The notes under the pieces: model-generated
Database searches by the model: none
Told to the model about the DNA's origin: nothing
Seen by the model: the letters and a program-made list of their open reading frames with translations, nothing else
In this document: positions 1 to 9,150 of the stretch, one piece after another
Position numbering within the stretch: position 1 is the first letter of the stretch
Layout of the letters: each line of letters opens with the position of its first letter
Assembly: GCA_027491355.1 (NCBI GenBank)
Contig: JAIXWI010000005.1
Coordinates: forward strand, 62,001-126,000
DNA: 64,000 nt
Direction of reading: 5' to 3'
From: Bacteroidota bacterium
GTDB taxonomy: Bacteria > Bacteroidota > Bacteroidia > UKL13-3
Position numbers and translations under genes: made by a program

Positions 1-826
1 TATTGGTATGTATCCAATAATTCACTGGCTTTTGGTGAAAACAAGCCAAGTGTTGGGCTACTTCATTGGTATGGTGTGTTGGAATCAAATCCATTCCTCC
101 GCCATGTATGTCAAAATGTTCACCAAGGTATTTGCTACTCATAGCAGAACACTCCAAATGCCAACCCGGAAAACCCTCACCCCATGGGCTTGGCCATCTC
201 ATGATATGCTCGGGCTTGGCTTTGATCCAAAGTGCAAAATCTAGACGGCCTCTCTTCTCTGACTGGCCCCCCAATTCTCTAGTGTTGTTGAGTAACTCTT
301 CTAAATTTCTACCCGACAATTCTGTATATGGATATTGTGCTGAAAATTTTTCTACATCAAAATAAATGCTACCATTCGACTCATAAGCAAAGCCATTGGC
401 CATGATTTTTTTAGTGAGTTCTATTTGCTCGATGATATGACCTGTTGCAGTAGGTTCAATGCTTGGAGGTAAATTGTTAAACTGTTGCATCACCACTCTA
501 AAATCTGTGGTATAGCGTTGTACAATTTCCATTGGTTCCAACTGTTCTAATTTTGCTTTTTTACCAATTTTATCTTCCCCCTCATCTGCATCATTTTCTA
601 AATGTCCAGCATCGGTGATATTGCGCACATACCTGACTTTGTAACCCAAGTGACTGAGGTACCTGAAAATGATATCAAAGGAGGTAAATGTTCTGACATT
701 ACCTAGGTGAACATTGCTATAAACAGTTGGACCACACACATACATGCCAACCAAAGGCGCGTGAATAGGTTCAAATGTTTGAAGAGACTTGCTGAGCGTA
801 TCGTAAATTTTTAGTTTGCCGTTCAT
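1..826 (-). CDS. cysS: Cysteinyl-tRNA synthetase, N-terminal 275 residues (runs off the left edge)
   Basis: Charges tRNA-Cys with cysteine in the cytoplasm. The frame opens with ATG at 826 and is still open at base 1, so the KMSKS loop and anticodon-binding part lie outside the window. Visible class I features are the zinc ligand Cys31 in YVCGPTVY, the HIGH-like motif HLGN at residues 40-43, the block [11 protein letters not shown] with a second zinc ligand, and [10 protein letters not shown] followed by THHTNE, which supplies the remaining His/Glu zinc ligands but differs from the common PHHENE form. It is the last gene of a minus-strand run following the polysaccharide deacetylase, 57 bases away. 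The missing 3' part is a window effect, not a truncation. Confidence 0.95.
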   Translation of the reverse strand, partial: MNGKLKIYDTLSKSLQTFEPIHAPLVGMYVCGPTVYSNVHLGNVRTFTSFDIIFRYLSHLGYKVRYVRNITDAGHLENDADEGEDKIGKKAKLEQLEPMEIVQRYTTDFRVVMQQFNNLPPSIEPTATGHIIEQIELTKKIMANGFAYESNGSIYFDVEKFSAQYPYTELSGRNLEELLNNTRELGGQSEKRGRLDFALWIKAKPEHIMRWPSPWGEGFPGWHLECSAMSSKYLGEHFDIHGGGMDLIPTHHTNEVAQHLACFHQKPVNYWIHTN

Positions 827-883
827 AAACTACTGCCAAATTTCAAATATACACTTAATTTGAAGCAGAGACCAAATGCGAAT

Positions 884-2188
884 TTATTTGCTGTACAAAG
901 CATGGTAAACCCTTTCCCAATTGCGCCAACCTTGGTACTCGTCAAAAGAAGAATTGTGCCAAATGCCAATGAACTCACCACCCACTTTAGCTACGTTATG
1001 TTGTAATTTTTTAACCTCATCAATTGCTTCATCAGGTGTATGTTTGAGTTGATTTTTAAGCGTTACATCCATCACACATGGGCTATGAATGAGTATGTTC
1101 AACTCACAATTGTTCTTACAATCAAAGGCTTTAAAAGGAAAAGCGGTAGCAGCTCTAAATCCTAAAACATCAGGATAAGCCATGGAATAATCTTCTTTTA
1201 TACCAGCCTCTGATAATTTACGAAAGGTATCTGGCCATTTGAATTTGAGAAAATGCTGACGCGAAATTTGAATTTGCTTTTGAATAATGGTACTTAAATG
1301 TTCAATTTCTTTTTGTGTTTGTTTGGGAAAACGATGCGATTGAATGGATGGATGAACACCCAATTGAAAAGACTGGTTCAACCTTTTGAGTAGGTTATGA
1401 AATTCTTGGCTATTTAAATGGATGTTTTTATCGTGTTTCGTACCATTGGCCATGAGCACAAAAAATAAGGTTTCAACATGTGAAAGCATCAATTGGCTGT
1501 AGGTATCATATGGGTCTGGGTCCAATGGAAACCATACATTTTTTACCTGACTCAATTGATTTCTAAATACAAAACCAATCGATTTTTTTAGTTTGTTGTA
1601 TAAAGTCAACGCTTTGAATTGATAAACAAAATCAATGTCAATGGTATTGATGAACTTTATTTGGTGTTGTTTAAATTGTATGGTAGGAAAGTGTTCTAAA
1701 ATTTGCAATTTTAATTCTTCCATCCAACAATCAATGAGGGGTAAGTGGATGAATTCATTTTGTACTGCTAATGAATTCTTAGCTTCAAATCTGCCATGCA
1801 AGTCTGTACTTCTTTTAGGCAGTAATTCTTCATACCTAGACAATAAATAAAACGAAGCTGCAAATAAGTCAAAAGGCAGTAAAGTATATTTTTCGTGAAG
1901 GCTCACTGGAACTTCTACATCTAATTCAAAAAATACGTGCAACCATTTATTATGAGCATGTACTTGTATGTCTTGCGCTGCAACAGTTTGCTCGAACAGT
2001 AAACTGCACATTGGAATGTTCACACAATTAGGATAAACATTCAGGCTATAGTTTAATTTGAGTGCAGACGATTTCAAAAAATAGGATTCGTTGTCTGTAA
2101 TGGTATATGTTATTCCCATCCTGCGAACCAGCAATTCATTGAGTATATAAGTAAAACGTGCAGACTCCTGCGGACAAAAAATGAGCAT
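884..2188 (-). CDS. Polysaccharide deacetylase family protein (NodB-like with Bacteroidota N-terminal domain)
   Basis: A 434-residue protein that looks like the Bacteroidota-type carbohydrate esterase 4 family with an extra N-terminal domain (about residues 1-95, DUF7033-like). The NodB-like core is seen as TIDIDFVYQFK (182-192), a candidate metal-binding and catalytic Asp pair; LGVHPSIQSH (276-285), which holds the family His motif; and YPDVLGFRAATAFPF (about 338-352). No signal peptide is visible, so a cytoplasmic or membrane-associated role is likely. It starts 7 bases after the flippase stop, which suggests both act on the same surface polysaccharide. The substrate cannot be read from the sequence. 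Confidence 0.8.
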   Translation of the reverse strand: MLIFCPQESARFTYILNELLVRRMGITYTITDNESYFLKSSALKLNYSLNVYPNCVNIPMCSLLFEQTVAAQDIQVHAHNKWLHVFFELDVEVPVSLHEKYTLLPFDLFAASFYLLSRYEELLPKRSTDLHGRFEAKNSLAVQNEFIHLPLIDCWMEELKLQILEHFPTIQFKQHQIKFINTIDIDFVYQFKALTLYNKLKKSIGFVFRNQLSQVKNVWFPLDPDPYDTYSQLMLSHVETLFFVLMANGTKHDKNIHLNSQEFHNLLKRLNQSFQLGVHPSIQSHRFPKQTQKEIEHLSTIIQKQIQISRQHFLKFKWPDTFRKLSEAGIKEDYSMAYPDVLGFRAATAFPFKAFDCKNNCELNILIHSPCVMDVTLKNQLKHTPDEAIDEVKKLQHNVAKVGGEFIGIWHNSSFDEYQGWRNWERVYHALYSK

Positions 2189-2195
2189 GCTAAAT

Positions 2196-3509
2196 TTATT
2201 CAGACTGATTAAATTGTGATTGACCGTATTTGAAAACCTCTAATAATTGTTTAGGATGCATGGCATTGAAAAAGATTCGGAAACTTTGTGTAGGCTGAAA
2301 TAAAAACAAAGTAAAAAACATGCCTGTATAATATGTAAAAACAACAGCGTATGCCATTCCATTTAATTGAAACTTTGGAATGAAATAAAAGCTTGTTGCC
2401 AAATACATCAATAAGTTCCAAACCTGAAAATAAATGACGATGCGTTGTTTGTTTTGAGCCAACATCCAAGTACCCCATGCCGTTCCATAAAATACTGGAA
2501 TGGCACCCCAAATATGAATTTTAAAAACTGCTGGCGACAGGTTGTATTTTTCTTTGAACAAGGTACCAATTACTAAATCTCCCAATAATGTGCCACCAAT
2601 GGCAATCAAGATTGCCGACCATAACATAATGGAACACAATTGGGTATAACGTTTGAGTTGCAATTCAGGGTTGCTTCTGTTATTGATAATTCCTGGAAAT
2701 ACCGCTGCACAAATGGCAACGGGTATAAAATAAGATGCCTCACTCATTCTTACTGCAGCAGAGTATTGGCCCACCAAGTTTAAATCTCTTAAAAAACGCA
2801 AGATCAAAATTTCGCCAGATTTCTGATACAACATCAGTACAAAAGAGCCAACTATTAATGGCAAACTATGGTACAATAAACCCTTTGCTTCAGTGAAAGA
2901 GAAAGTCCAATTCAAAATCCGTTCACCTTCTTTTGAATAGAAACGCCATTGTAACAACAAAGTAATGAATGCTTCAAAAACTGCCATGCTAGCAAACCAA
3001 TACACACTGGCTTCTAAATATATTAAACTCAATTTCACCGCTGAAGAAACCAACAAGGAAACCACCTGTCCAATGGCCGTGTATTTACCCTTGACAATTG
3101 ATTGAAAATACAAATCAACCACCACAAAAGATTGCAATACCACAGTTAAAGTAACAATAAAAACAATGATGGTTTTATCGGGCGTATCCCTGAGCATAGA
3201 ATAACCTGTGGCCCCTGCCAATACTAAAAATGAACCCACCAACCTAAGTACAAACCCCGTTCCTAAAATTTTATTTTTATCCTCTTTTCGAGTTATCAAT
3301 TCCCTTACAACTATGCTTTCCAAACCAAGTGTAGACAGTATGGTAAAGATAGCCATAATGCTCAAAGCATAGTTGATAAGCCCGTATTGTGCAGCACCTA
3401 AATACCTTGCCACCAATACCCCAACTAAAATACCAGAAATAATTCTGGCCGATTTTTCAAGCAACATCCAAAGACTGTTTGAAAGGTATTTATTGGGCGT
3501 ATTGCTCAT
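2196..3509 (-). CDS. Oligosaccharide flippase (Wzx-like polysaccharide biosynthesis membrane protein)
   Basis: A 437-residue polytopic membrane protein with about 12 hydrophobic helices and the N-terminal pattern typical of the Wzx/RfbX family (a short charged lead, then LLEKSARIISGILVGVLVAR and LGAAQYGLINYALS). The family moves lipid-linked oligosaccharides across the inner membrane. It begins one base after the pth stop codon and ends 7 bases before the polysaccharide deacetylase, so the three genes are probably co-transcribed. Pairing with a deacetylase supports a role in surface glycan export. Substrate unknown. Confidence 0.85.
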   Translation of the reverse strand: MSNTPNKYLSNSLWMLLEKSARIISGILVGVLVARYLGAAQYGLINYALSIMAIFTILSTLGLESIVVRELITRKEDKNKILGTGFVLRLVGSFLVLAGATGYSMLRDTPDKTIIVFIVTLTVVLQSFVVVDLYFQSIVKGKYTAIGQVVSLLVSSAVKLSLIYLEASVYWFASMAVFEAFITLLLQWRFYSKEGERILNWTFSFTEAKGLLYHSLPLIVGSFVLMLYQKSGEILILRFLRDLNLVGQYSAAVRMSEASYFIPVAICAAVFPGIINNRSNPELQLKRYTQLCSIMLWSAILIAIGGTLLGDLVIGTLFKEKYNLSPAVFKIHIWGAIPVFYGTAWGTWMLAQNKQRIVIYFQVWNLLMYLATSFYFIPKFQLNGMAYAVVFTYYTGMFFTLFLFQPTQSFRIFFNAMHPKQLLEVFKYGQSQFNQSE

Positions 3510-4073
3510 TTATTTTTTACTAAATTCATTCATAGTTAATGCAAGGCCTCTGAATACAAAACTATCACAGGCGTTTACTGCAGTATCAATTAACAAGGGT
3601 AGTTCTGCTGCTTCATTGGGTGTCCAATTACCCAGTACATATGCTATTTGTTTGCCTTTGTGGAAATTACTGCCAATTCCAAATCGGAGCCTTGGATAAT
3701 CTTTTGTTTGCAAGCATTCGAAAATATTTTTTAAACCATTGTGACCAGCATCACTCCCTGATGGCTTGATCCGAATCTTACCAAAATCAATGGCTAAATC
3801 ATCAACCAATACCAACACATTGGCCAATGGCACTTGCATTTCCTGCATCCAATAACGCAATGCTTTGCCACTCAAATTCATAAATGTAATGGGCTTGATG
3901 AGGCATACTTGTTTTCCTTTAAAAGAATAGTTTGCCACTTCAGCAAATTTCTGTGTTGAAAACACAGCACCATGTTTGCTTGCCAATGCATCTGCAATGT
4001 CAAATCCAATATTGTGTCGGGTATGATTGTATTCAGAACCCGGATTGCCTAAACCTACAATTAGATATTTCAA
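3510..4073 (-). CDS. pth: Peptidyl-tRNA hydrolase
   Basis: Releases tRNA from prematurely dropped peptidyl-tRNA. At 187 residues it has the usual family length. Visible signatures are VGLGNPG with Asn10, the catalytic His20 in TRHNIGF, FMNLSG, VDDLAIDFGKIR with the catalytic Asp, and GSDAGHNGLKNI. It is separated from rplY upstream by a strong terminator hairpin and runs directly into the flippase gene. The order prs, rplY, pth is common in bacteria, so the translation genes are ancestral here and the flippase is probably a lineage-specific addition downstream. Confidence 0.97.
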   Translation of the reverse strand: MKYLIVGLGNPGSEYNHTRHNIGFDIADALASKHGAVFSTQKFAEVANYSFKGKQVCLIKPITFMNLSGKALRYWMQEMQVPLANVLVLVDDLAIDFGKIRIKPSGSDAGHNGLKNIFECLQTKDYPRLRFGIGSNFHKGKQIAYVLGNWTPNEAAELPLLIDTAVNACDSFVFRGLALTMNEFSKK

Positions 4074-4120
4074 GAGGCTACAAAACTAAGGGTTCAAATT
4101 TGAAAATGCATTTAAAAACA

Positions 4121-4147
4121 AAAAACCCGGCTTTGCCGGGTTTTTTT
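4121..4147 (-). terminator. Rho-independent terminator after rplY
   Basis: A perfect 11-bp stem (4121-4131 with 4135-4145) closed by a 3-base loop, with core AACCCGGC/GCCGGGTT. It is flanked by an A-run on one side and a T-run on the other, so it could act on both strands. It lies 22 bases downstream of the rplY stop and 48 bases upstream of pth, which implies that pth has its own promoter or depends on read-through. Confidence 0.9.
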
Positions 4148-4168
4148 ATGATTAAACTAAGAATTAGC

Positions 4169-4759
4169 TTATTTTTTCTTTTTACCACCATCATCACCTT
4201 TAGCAGCTTCTTGTGCAGCTCTGGTTGTTTTGATAGTTACAATAGGATTGTTTGGAGAATCTAATAACTGTAAGTCACCAGCATTTACATCGGCAACTTT
4301 CATTGATTTACCAATTTCCAAAGCTTCAATGTTCAATTCAATGGCATCAGGTAATTGAGCTGGCAAAGCACGTACACGTAATTTTTTTGCTTTTACCAAT
4401 AATTTACCCCCTTGTCTTACACCAATTGAATTTCCAACCAAACGAACCGGGATACTTACTTCTACTGGTTTGTTGTCTGAAATTTCAAGAAAATCTGCGT
4501 GTAAAATTGCATCGTTTACCGGGTGGTATTGGATGTCTTTTAAGAATGCATGGTAAGTTTTACCATCTATGTCTAATTTTACTTTGTAAGTGTTTGGTGT
4601 ATAAACCAACATTTTGAAGTCTGGCTCATAAACTGAGAATTGTACATTCTCTTTTCCACCATAAAGAACACATGGAACTTTTCCTTCTGTTCTTAAAGCT
4701 TTGGTTGACACTTTACCTACCGAGGCACGTGCGTTTCCAAACATTGCGATTGTTTTCAT
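4169..4759 (-). CDS. rplY: 50S ribosomal protein L25 / general stress protein Ctc
   Basis: A 5S rRNA-binding protein of the long (CTC/TL5) type, 196 residues. The N-terminal L25 domain (about residues 5-90) includes VLYGGKENVQFSV and LKDIQYHPVNDAILHADFLEI; the second beta domain (about 95-180) includes IPVRLVGNSIGVRQGGKL. It ends in a very basic Gly/Lys tail, common in Bacteroidota copies. It follows prs by 86 bases on the minus strand and is followed by a terminator. Confidence 0.96.
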   Translation of the reverse strand: MKTIAMFGNARASVGKVSTKALRTEGKVPCVLYGGKENVQFSVYEPDFKMLVYTPNTYKVKLDIDGKTYHAFLKDIQYHPVNDAILHADFLEISDNKPVEVSIPVRLVGNSIGVRQGGKLLVKAKKLRVRALPAQLPDAIELNIEALEIGKSMKVADVNAGDLQLLDSPNNPIVTIKTTRAAQEAAKGDDGGKKKK

Positions 4760-4845
4760 ATATTTTATTTTTTCGGTTTACTCAAAAATCACCGCTTTCT
4801 TTCGACGGAAAGCGACTATTTCCCATCAACTATAGATTCTTTCTG

Positions 4846-5793
4846 TTATTTATTCGGCATTTCGAATAATGAACTGATAGAACCATGTTCAGTTATATTA
4901 CGGATGGCTTCAGCAAAAAGCTTGGCCGTCGATAATACTTTTATTTTGTTGCTTTGTTTTGCCAATGGAATGGTATCACAAACCACCAGCTCATCAATAA
5001 CACTTTGTTCAATAACTTCATAAGCCTTACCACTCAATACAGGGTGCGTACACATGGCTCTTACACTGACTGCACCTTTGTCTTTTAACAATTGTGCTGC
5101 TTTAGCCAAGGTATTTCCTGTATCTATGATATCGTCTACCATCATGACCTGTTTGCCTTGTACATCTCCAATCAGGTTCATAGAGGCAATTTCGTTAGCT
5201 CTTCTTCTTTCTTTGTCAACAATTACCATGTCGCAACCCAATGCTTTTGCATAAATTCTTGCTCTGGCTGATGAACCCATATCTGGTGATGCTATAATGA
5301 CATCTTTTCCAAAATTGAGGGCTCTCATATAAGGTAAAAACACAATGGACGGATCTAAGTGGTCAACCGGAATTTCAAAGAAACCTTGAATTTGTGGTGC
5401 GTGTAAGTCCATGGTAATGACCCTACTAGCTCCAACCACAGTTAACATATCTGCAACCACTTTAGAGCCTATTGAAACCCTTGGTTTGTCTTTTCTATCT
5501 TGTCTGGCCAAACCATAATAAGGTATTACTGCAGTGATGTAATGCGCAGAAGCTCTCTTTGCAGCATCAATCATGAGCAATAACTCCATTAAGTTATCTG
5601 AGTTAGAAAAGGTTGATTGTACGATGAATACATCACAACCTCTCACAGATTCGTTGAAATTGGGTTGGAATTCCCCATCACTAAATCTGCTGATAGTGCA
5701 GTCGCCAAGTTCCAAACCAAATGACTGAGCGATTGATTCTGCTAAATAACGGGAATTGGTGCCCGAAAATATTTTAACCTGGTTGCGTACCAT
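4846..5793 (-). CDS. prs: Ribose-phosphate pyrophosphokinase
   Basis: Makes PRPP from ribose 5-phosphate and ATP for purine, pyrimidine, His and Trp synthesis. The 315-residue product starting MVRNQVKIF has the normal family length. The frame stays open further upstream, but that part is the tRNA-Gln gene read as protein, so ATG at 5793 is chosen. Visible are the flexible-loop region YYGLARQDRK, the MDLHAPQIQGFF block and the PRPP-binding loop VDDIIDTGNTL. A 10-bp hairpin separates it from tRNA-Gln. Confidence 0.96.
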   Translation of the reverse strand: MVRNQVKIFSGTNSRYLAESIAQSFGLELGDCTISRFSDGEFQPNFNESVRGCDVFIVQSTFSNSDNLMELLLMIDAAKRASAHYITAVIPYYGLARQDRKDKPRVSIGSKVVADMLTVVGASRVITMDLHAPQIQGFFEIPVDHLDPSIVFLPYMRALNFGKDVIIASPDMGSSARARIYAKALGCDMVIVDKERRRANEIASMNLIGDVQGKQVMMVDDIIDTGNTLAKAAQLLKDKGAVSVRAMCTHPVLSGKAYEVIEQSVIDELVVCDTIPLAKQSNKIKVLSTAKLFAEAIRNITEHGSISSLFEMPNK

Positions 5794-5810
5794 TTTATGT
5801 TTAAAAATTA

Positions 5811-5834
5811 TGCAAGCCACAGCAGTGGCTTGCA
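5811..5834 (-). terminator. Hairpin between tRNA-Gln and prs (terminator or attenuator)
   Basis: TGCAAGCCAC (5811-5820) pairs perfectly with GTGGCTTGCA (5825-5834) around a 4-base loop. On the minus strand it starts 5 bases after the tRNA 3' end and is followed by TAATTTTTAA, then the prs ATG at 5793. The short T-run suits a weak terminator or an RNA-processing structure that sets how much tRNA transcript reads into prs. Function is inferred from position and shape. Confidence 0.6.
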
Positions 5835-5839
5835 TTTTG

Positions 5840-5912
5840 TTGACCGACCAGGTTTCGAACCTGGACTCTTCTGAACCAAAATCAGACGTGTTGCCAGTTA
5901 CACCATCGGTCA
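5840..5912 (-). tRNA. tRNA-Gln (anticodon TTG)
   Basis: A 73-base cloverleaf on the minus strand. The acceptor stem TGACCGA (5912-5906) pairs with TCGGTCA (5847-5841) and is followed by discriminator A. The anticodon stem TCTGA/TCAGA encloses loop TTTTGGT with anticodon TTG, which reads CAA. The T arm contains GGTTCGAA. U1-A72 is usual for tRNA-Gln. The 3' CCA is not encoded. Confidence 0.95.
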
Positions 5913-5923
5913 ATTGAGGTGTG

Positions 5924-5931
5924 CAAAAGTA
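5924..5931 (-). promoter_or_regulatory. -7 promoter element for tRNA-Gln/prs
   Basis: TACTTTTG on the minus strand matches the Bacteroidota consensus TAnnTTTG perfectly. It ends 11 bases before the mature 5' end of tRNA-Gln, as expected for a short tRNA leader. No clear -33 TTG is visible. Confidence 0.6.
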
Positions 5932-6082
5932 GAAAATTAATTAAAAAGGAAAAGCCTTTTCAGAAAAAAAATACAAAAAAGTGTAAAAAAGTGTCTTTTC
6001 CTGTGCAATTATAACCAATTCTAATGTGTGTATGTGAAGAAAATATGAAAGGTACTGCATTGGCTTTCAAGAAATTTGAAAC

Positions 6083-7276
6083 ATGAATCAAGTCAATTGT
6101 GTAGCATTGGTGTTTCCTAGAAGTGCTTTTAGGTATAGAACCTATGCCATGCAATATGCAAAAGCCCTACTAGAAATGAACAAAACTGTGTTCATTTTTA
6201 GCCCTGATTGGCTGATTGTCAATGAATACTTACTCAAAAGCATTGCTTTTAAAGCAAAAGATTTCAGGTGTTTCCCATTAGATGAAACTGAAATTTCTTT
6301 TGATAACATGGGTATTGCTACAGCTGCTTTGAGTTGGATAAAATTGAACCGCCGCTTGAAACAAACGGAGAAAACCATGCAAACTCAAATTGATTTTGTA
6401 TTCTTTTGTCCGGTAGACGAGTGGATTGCAGCAGCTAATGGCAAAAGTTTATTAGATGCAACTTTTAAATACCCTTGGAGTGGCTTGTTTATCCATACCG
6501 CACACTTGTACAAAAAAAACCTTAAAACTGGAGTTGACCCATCCATCAAAGATCCTGATTATTTGTTTTTGTCTGATAACTGCGTGGGTGCAGCTATCTT
6601 AGACAGGTTTAAGAGTCAAGAATTAAAAAGTAGGATCTATAAAAAAGTAGTGGTCATGCCAGATGTAACCGACTGGAGCCTGAACCAAAAACCAAACAAC
6701 TTGGCCAATACCATTCGTAAAATGGCCGGGAACAGGATGATTGTTGGAACGATTTTGCTTGAGAATGAAGAAGCTTCAGGCTTTCTAGAAATGGCCTCAG
6801 AAGCGCCAGAGACTGACTACTTTTTTGTATGTACAGGAAATTTAACTGCAACTGCAAAAAATAAGAACAGTAGATTGGTTTTGAAACAACTCCTGAACAA
6901 AAATAAATCGAACCATTTCATCACCCCTATGCGCGTAGAAAGCAGCGAAGAGGTGAACCATATCATTCAAAGTTTTGATGTTTGTTACTTGAATGAAGAA
7001 AAAGAAAGTGTGCCTTCATTTTTATTGAGCAAAGCCGCATTTTTTCACAAACCGGTTATAGGTCAAACAAACCAATTTCAAGGTAGGCTGGTAGAAACCT
7101 TTCAAACAGGAATAGCAGTGGAATCTAGTATTGAAGAACAACTCAAAGCACTTGAAATTTTAAATACGCACAATGGATTAGCTTTGCCTTATTCTATTTC
7201 CAATATGGACAATTACGCACGCTTACAAGATGTTGAAGCCCTAAAAGATGCGCTCAACGATTTACTTTGGTTTTAA
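6083..7276 (+). CDS. Putative GT-B-like glycosyltransferase
   Basis: A 397-residue soluble protein with no signal peptide or membrane segment. Its layout resembles two Rossmann-like halves: an N-terminal half beginning CVALVFPRSAFRYRTYAMQYAK, where a chain is scanned for conserved donors, and a C-terminal half with ETDYFFVCTGN, a region like ESSEEVNHIIQSFDVCYLNE and FFHKPVIGQTNQFQGRLVE, the last resembling the donor-site region of family 1/4 glycosyltransferases. I do not recognise a named family, so the call rests on fold-like features and on the neighbouring transferase and methyltransferases. It starts a plus-strand cluster of four genes; a near-consensus GAAATTTG ends 4 bases before the ATG. 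Confidence 0.5.
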   Translation: MNQVNCVALVFPRSAFRYRTYAMQYAKALLEMNKTVFIFSPDWLIVNEYLLKSIAFKAKDFRCFPLDETEISFDNMGIATAALSWIKLNRRLKQTEKTMQTQIDFVFFCPVDEWIAAANGKSLLDATFKYPWSGLFIHTAHLYKKNLKTGVDPSIKDPDYLFLSDNCVGAAILDRFKSQELKSRIYKKVVVMPDVTDWSLNQKPNNLANTIRKMAGNRMIVGTILLENEEASGFLEMASEAPETDYFFVCTGNLTATAKNKNSRLVLKQLLNKNKSNHFITPMRVESSEEVNHIIQSFDVCYLNEEKESVPSFLLSKAAFFHKPVIGQTNQFQGRLVETFQTGIAVESSIEEQLKALEILNTHNGLALPYSISNMDNYARLQDVEALKDALNDLLWF

Positions 7277-7323
7277 AAGTTTTGACATCTTTCTTTGCGC
7301 TCAAATAGCACCTTAAATACTTC

Positions 7324-8232
7324 ATGCAAACTCCGGTACTACTCATTATTTTTAATCGCAGCGATACTGCTTTGCAGGTATTGTCAAGAATTAAACAAGC
7401 TGGAGTACAAAAGTTATACATATACTCCGATGGGCCCAGGCAAAACAACCTCAACGAAGCTACATTACTTTCAACTGTTCAGAACGAAATTCAACAACAC
7501 ATTGATTGGCCATGTGAGTTGCATTGTCTGTTCGAAAAAGAGAACTTTGGACCAAGAATTGCCATTGGAAGAGGCATTCATTGGCTTTTTGAACACGAAG
7601 AACAAGGTATCATTTTTGAACACGATTGTTTGCCAGACTTGAGCTTCTTTAACTTTTGTGAAACATTGTTAAACAAATATGCAAGCGATGAAAAAATCAT
7701 GCATATTTCTGGAAACAATTTTCAATTTGGTAAAACATGGGGTGATGGTGATTATTATTTTTCACACCTGAATCATATTTGGGGCTTTGCTACTTGGAAG
7801 AGAGCTTGGAAACATTATGATGTAGACATGAAAGCCTATCCTGAGTTTTTGAAAACAAACAAATTAGCACAAATTTTTACCGATTCAAGGATGCAAAAAA
7901 TTTGGAAAGAAATCTTTGACAATACCTATCACAAGCAATTGGCAACATGGGATTACCAATGGACTTTTGCCTGCTGGTATAACAATGGCTTGAGTATATT
8001 GCCCAATAAAAACTTAGTAAGCAATATTGGCTTTGATGCTTTGGCATTGAATACCAAAAACCCCAACCATGCGGTTGCCGCTTTGCAAACCCACTCGCTA
8101 ACTACCATTCAACATCCAACAAACAAACAAGCAATTACAGCAGCAGATGAATACACTATTTTAAAAGTATTTAATCCTACAATTGCTTATTTTGCCTGGC
8201 AAAAATTCAAGAAGTTAATTTTTAAAGCGTGA
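7324..8232 (+). CDS. GT-A-like nucleotide-sugar transferase family protein
   Basis: A 302-residue protein that opens with PVLLIIFNRSDTALQVLSRI and LYIYSDGPR, the usual start of a nucleotide-diphospho-sugar transferase fold. It continues with FENFGPR-like text, IIFEHDCLPDLSFF, which may hold the DxD-type metal site, and HIWGFATWKRAWKHYD. This pattern is found in proteins often labelled hemolytic protein HlpA-like or glycosyltransferase family 2-like, commonly beside FkbM methyltransferases. Its stop overlaps the next start by 4 bases (GTGA), which indicates translational coupling. Sugar and acceptor are unknown. Confidence 0.7.
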   Translation: MQTPVLLIIFNRSDTALQVLSRIKQAGVQKLYIYSDGPRQNNLNEATLLSTVQNEIQQHIDWPCELHCLFEKENFGPRIAIGRGIHWLFEHEEQGIIFEHDCLPDLSFFNFCETLLNKYASDEKIMHISGNNFQFGKTWGDGDYYFSHLNHIWGFATWKRAWKHYDVDMKAYPEFLKTNKLAQIFTDSRMQKIWKEIFDNTYHKQLATWDYQWTFACWYNNGLSILPNKNLVSNIGFDALALNTKNPNHAVAALQTHSLTTIQHPTNKQAITAADEYTILKVFNPTIAYFAWQKFKKLIFKA

Positions 8233-9149
8233 AAAAAATTTTTCATCAACTCATAGGTAGTAAAAAAATTGGGGCTTATTTCAGAGAAGAGCTCGAAAAA
8301 ATAAAAGTGCTTTCTGCGCAACCAATGGTTAAACACATCATGTCTTTGAAAGAGCCCGTTCAAGACTTTAGGGCTGTGGAATTTTCGGCGTTTTCTCAGT
8401 GGGGCGATGATGGAATCATTCAATATTTGATCCATCAATTGCACATTACCCATGATACTTTTATTGAATTTGGCGTTGGCAATTACCTTGAGGCAAATAC
8501 CCGTTTTTTATTGCTAAATAACAATTGGAAAGGGCTCATTTTTGATGGCTCGGCACAAAACATGGAATTTGTTAAAAATGACAGTATCAGCTGGAAATAT
8601 AATTTAACAGCCATACCATTGTTTGTGACTAAACACAATATCAATCAAGCCATTGAGGCAGCCGGATTTAGCGGAGAAATTGGCCTCTTACACATTGATA
8701 TTGACGGAAATGATTATTGGATTTGGGATTGCATAAATGTGGTAAATCCACAAATTGTGATCATGGAATACAACAGCATTTTTGGCAACAAAGCTGCCAT
8801 CAGCGTTCCTTATGACGATCAATTTTATGTGACCAATGCCCATTACAGCAATTTGTATTTTGGCGCATCGCTCAAAGCCATGTGTTCATTAGCAGCAAAA
8901 AAAGGTTACAGTTTTGTTGGCAGCAATACCAATGGCAACAACGCCTATTTTGTAAGAAACGACAAAATGGGTGCACTCAAAGCCATCAGCGCTGAACAAG
9001 GATATGTAGCAGCCAAATTCAGACAGAACAGGGATGAATCTGGTAAACTAACCTTCAAATCAGATGCAGAAGCAATTTGGAATGCCAAAGATAAGTTGGT
9101 GGTTAATATTGAATCGGGTGAACTAACGCCACTCAGTAATTTTTTATAA
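8229..9149 (+). CDS. Putative SAM-dependent methyltransferase, FkbM-related
   Basis: A 306-residue protein starting at GTG that overlaps the preceding gene by 4 bases. Residues about 70-110 contain TFIEFGVGNYLEANTRFLL followed by WKGLIFDGS, which fits motif I and the acidic end of strand 2 of a class I methyltransferase. Further on, GLLHIDIDGNDYWIWDCI matches in layout the [10 protein letters not shown] motif of FkbM enzymes. The next gene carries the standard FkbM form, so this may be a diverged relative. No signal peptide. Probably decorates a surface glycan; the acceptor is unknown. Confidence 0.6.
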   Translation: MKKIFHQLIGSKKIGAYFREELEKIKVLSAQPMVKHIMSLKEPVQDFRAVEFSAFSQWGDDGIIQYLIHQLHITHDTFIEFGVGNYLEANTRFLLLNNNWKGLIFDGSAQNMEFVKNDSISWKYNLTAIPLFVTKHNINQAIEAAGFSGEIGLLHIDIDGNDYWIWDCINVVNPQIVIMEYNSIFGNKAAISVPYDDQFYVTNAHYSNLYFGASLKAMCSLAAKKGYSFVGSNTNGNNAYFVRNDKMGALKAISAEQGYVAAKFRQNRDESGKLTFKSDAEAIWNAKDKLVVNIESGELTPLSNFL

Positions 9150-9150
9150 G

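Noticed and set aside
8..365. Plus-strand open frames at the left edge
   Set aside because: They are antisense shadows of cysS on the minus strand; their protein sequence is compositionally odd and matches nothing.
5794..5913. Extension of the prs reading frame upstream by 40 codons
   Set aside because: This stretch is the tRNA-Gln gene and its hairpin read as protein; ATG 5793 gives the normal 315-residue enzyme.
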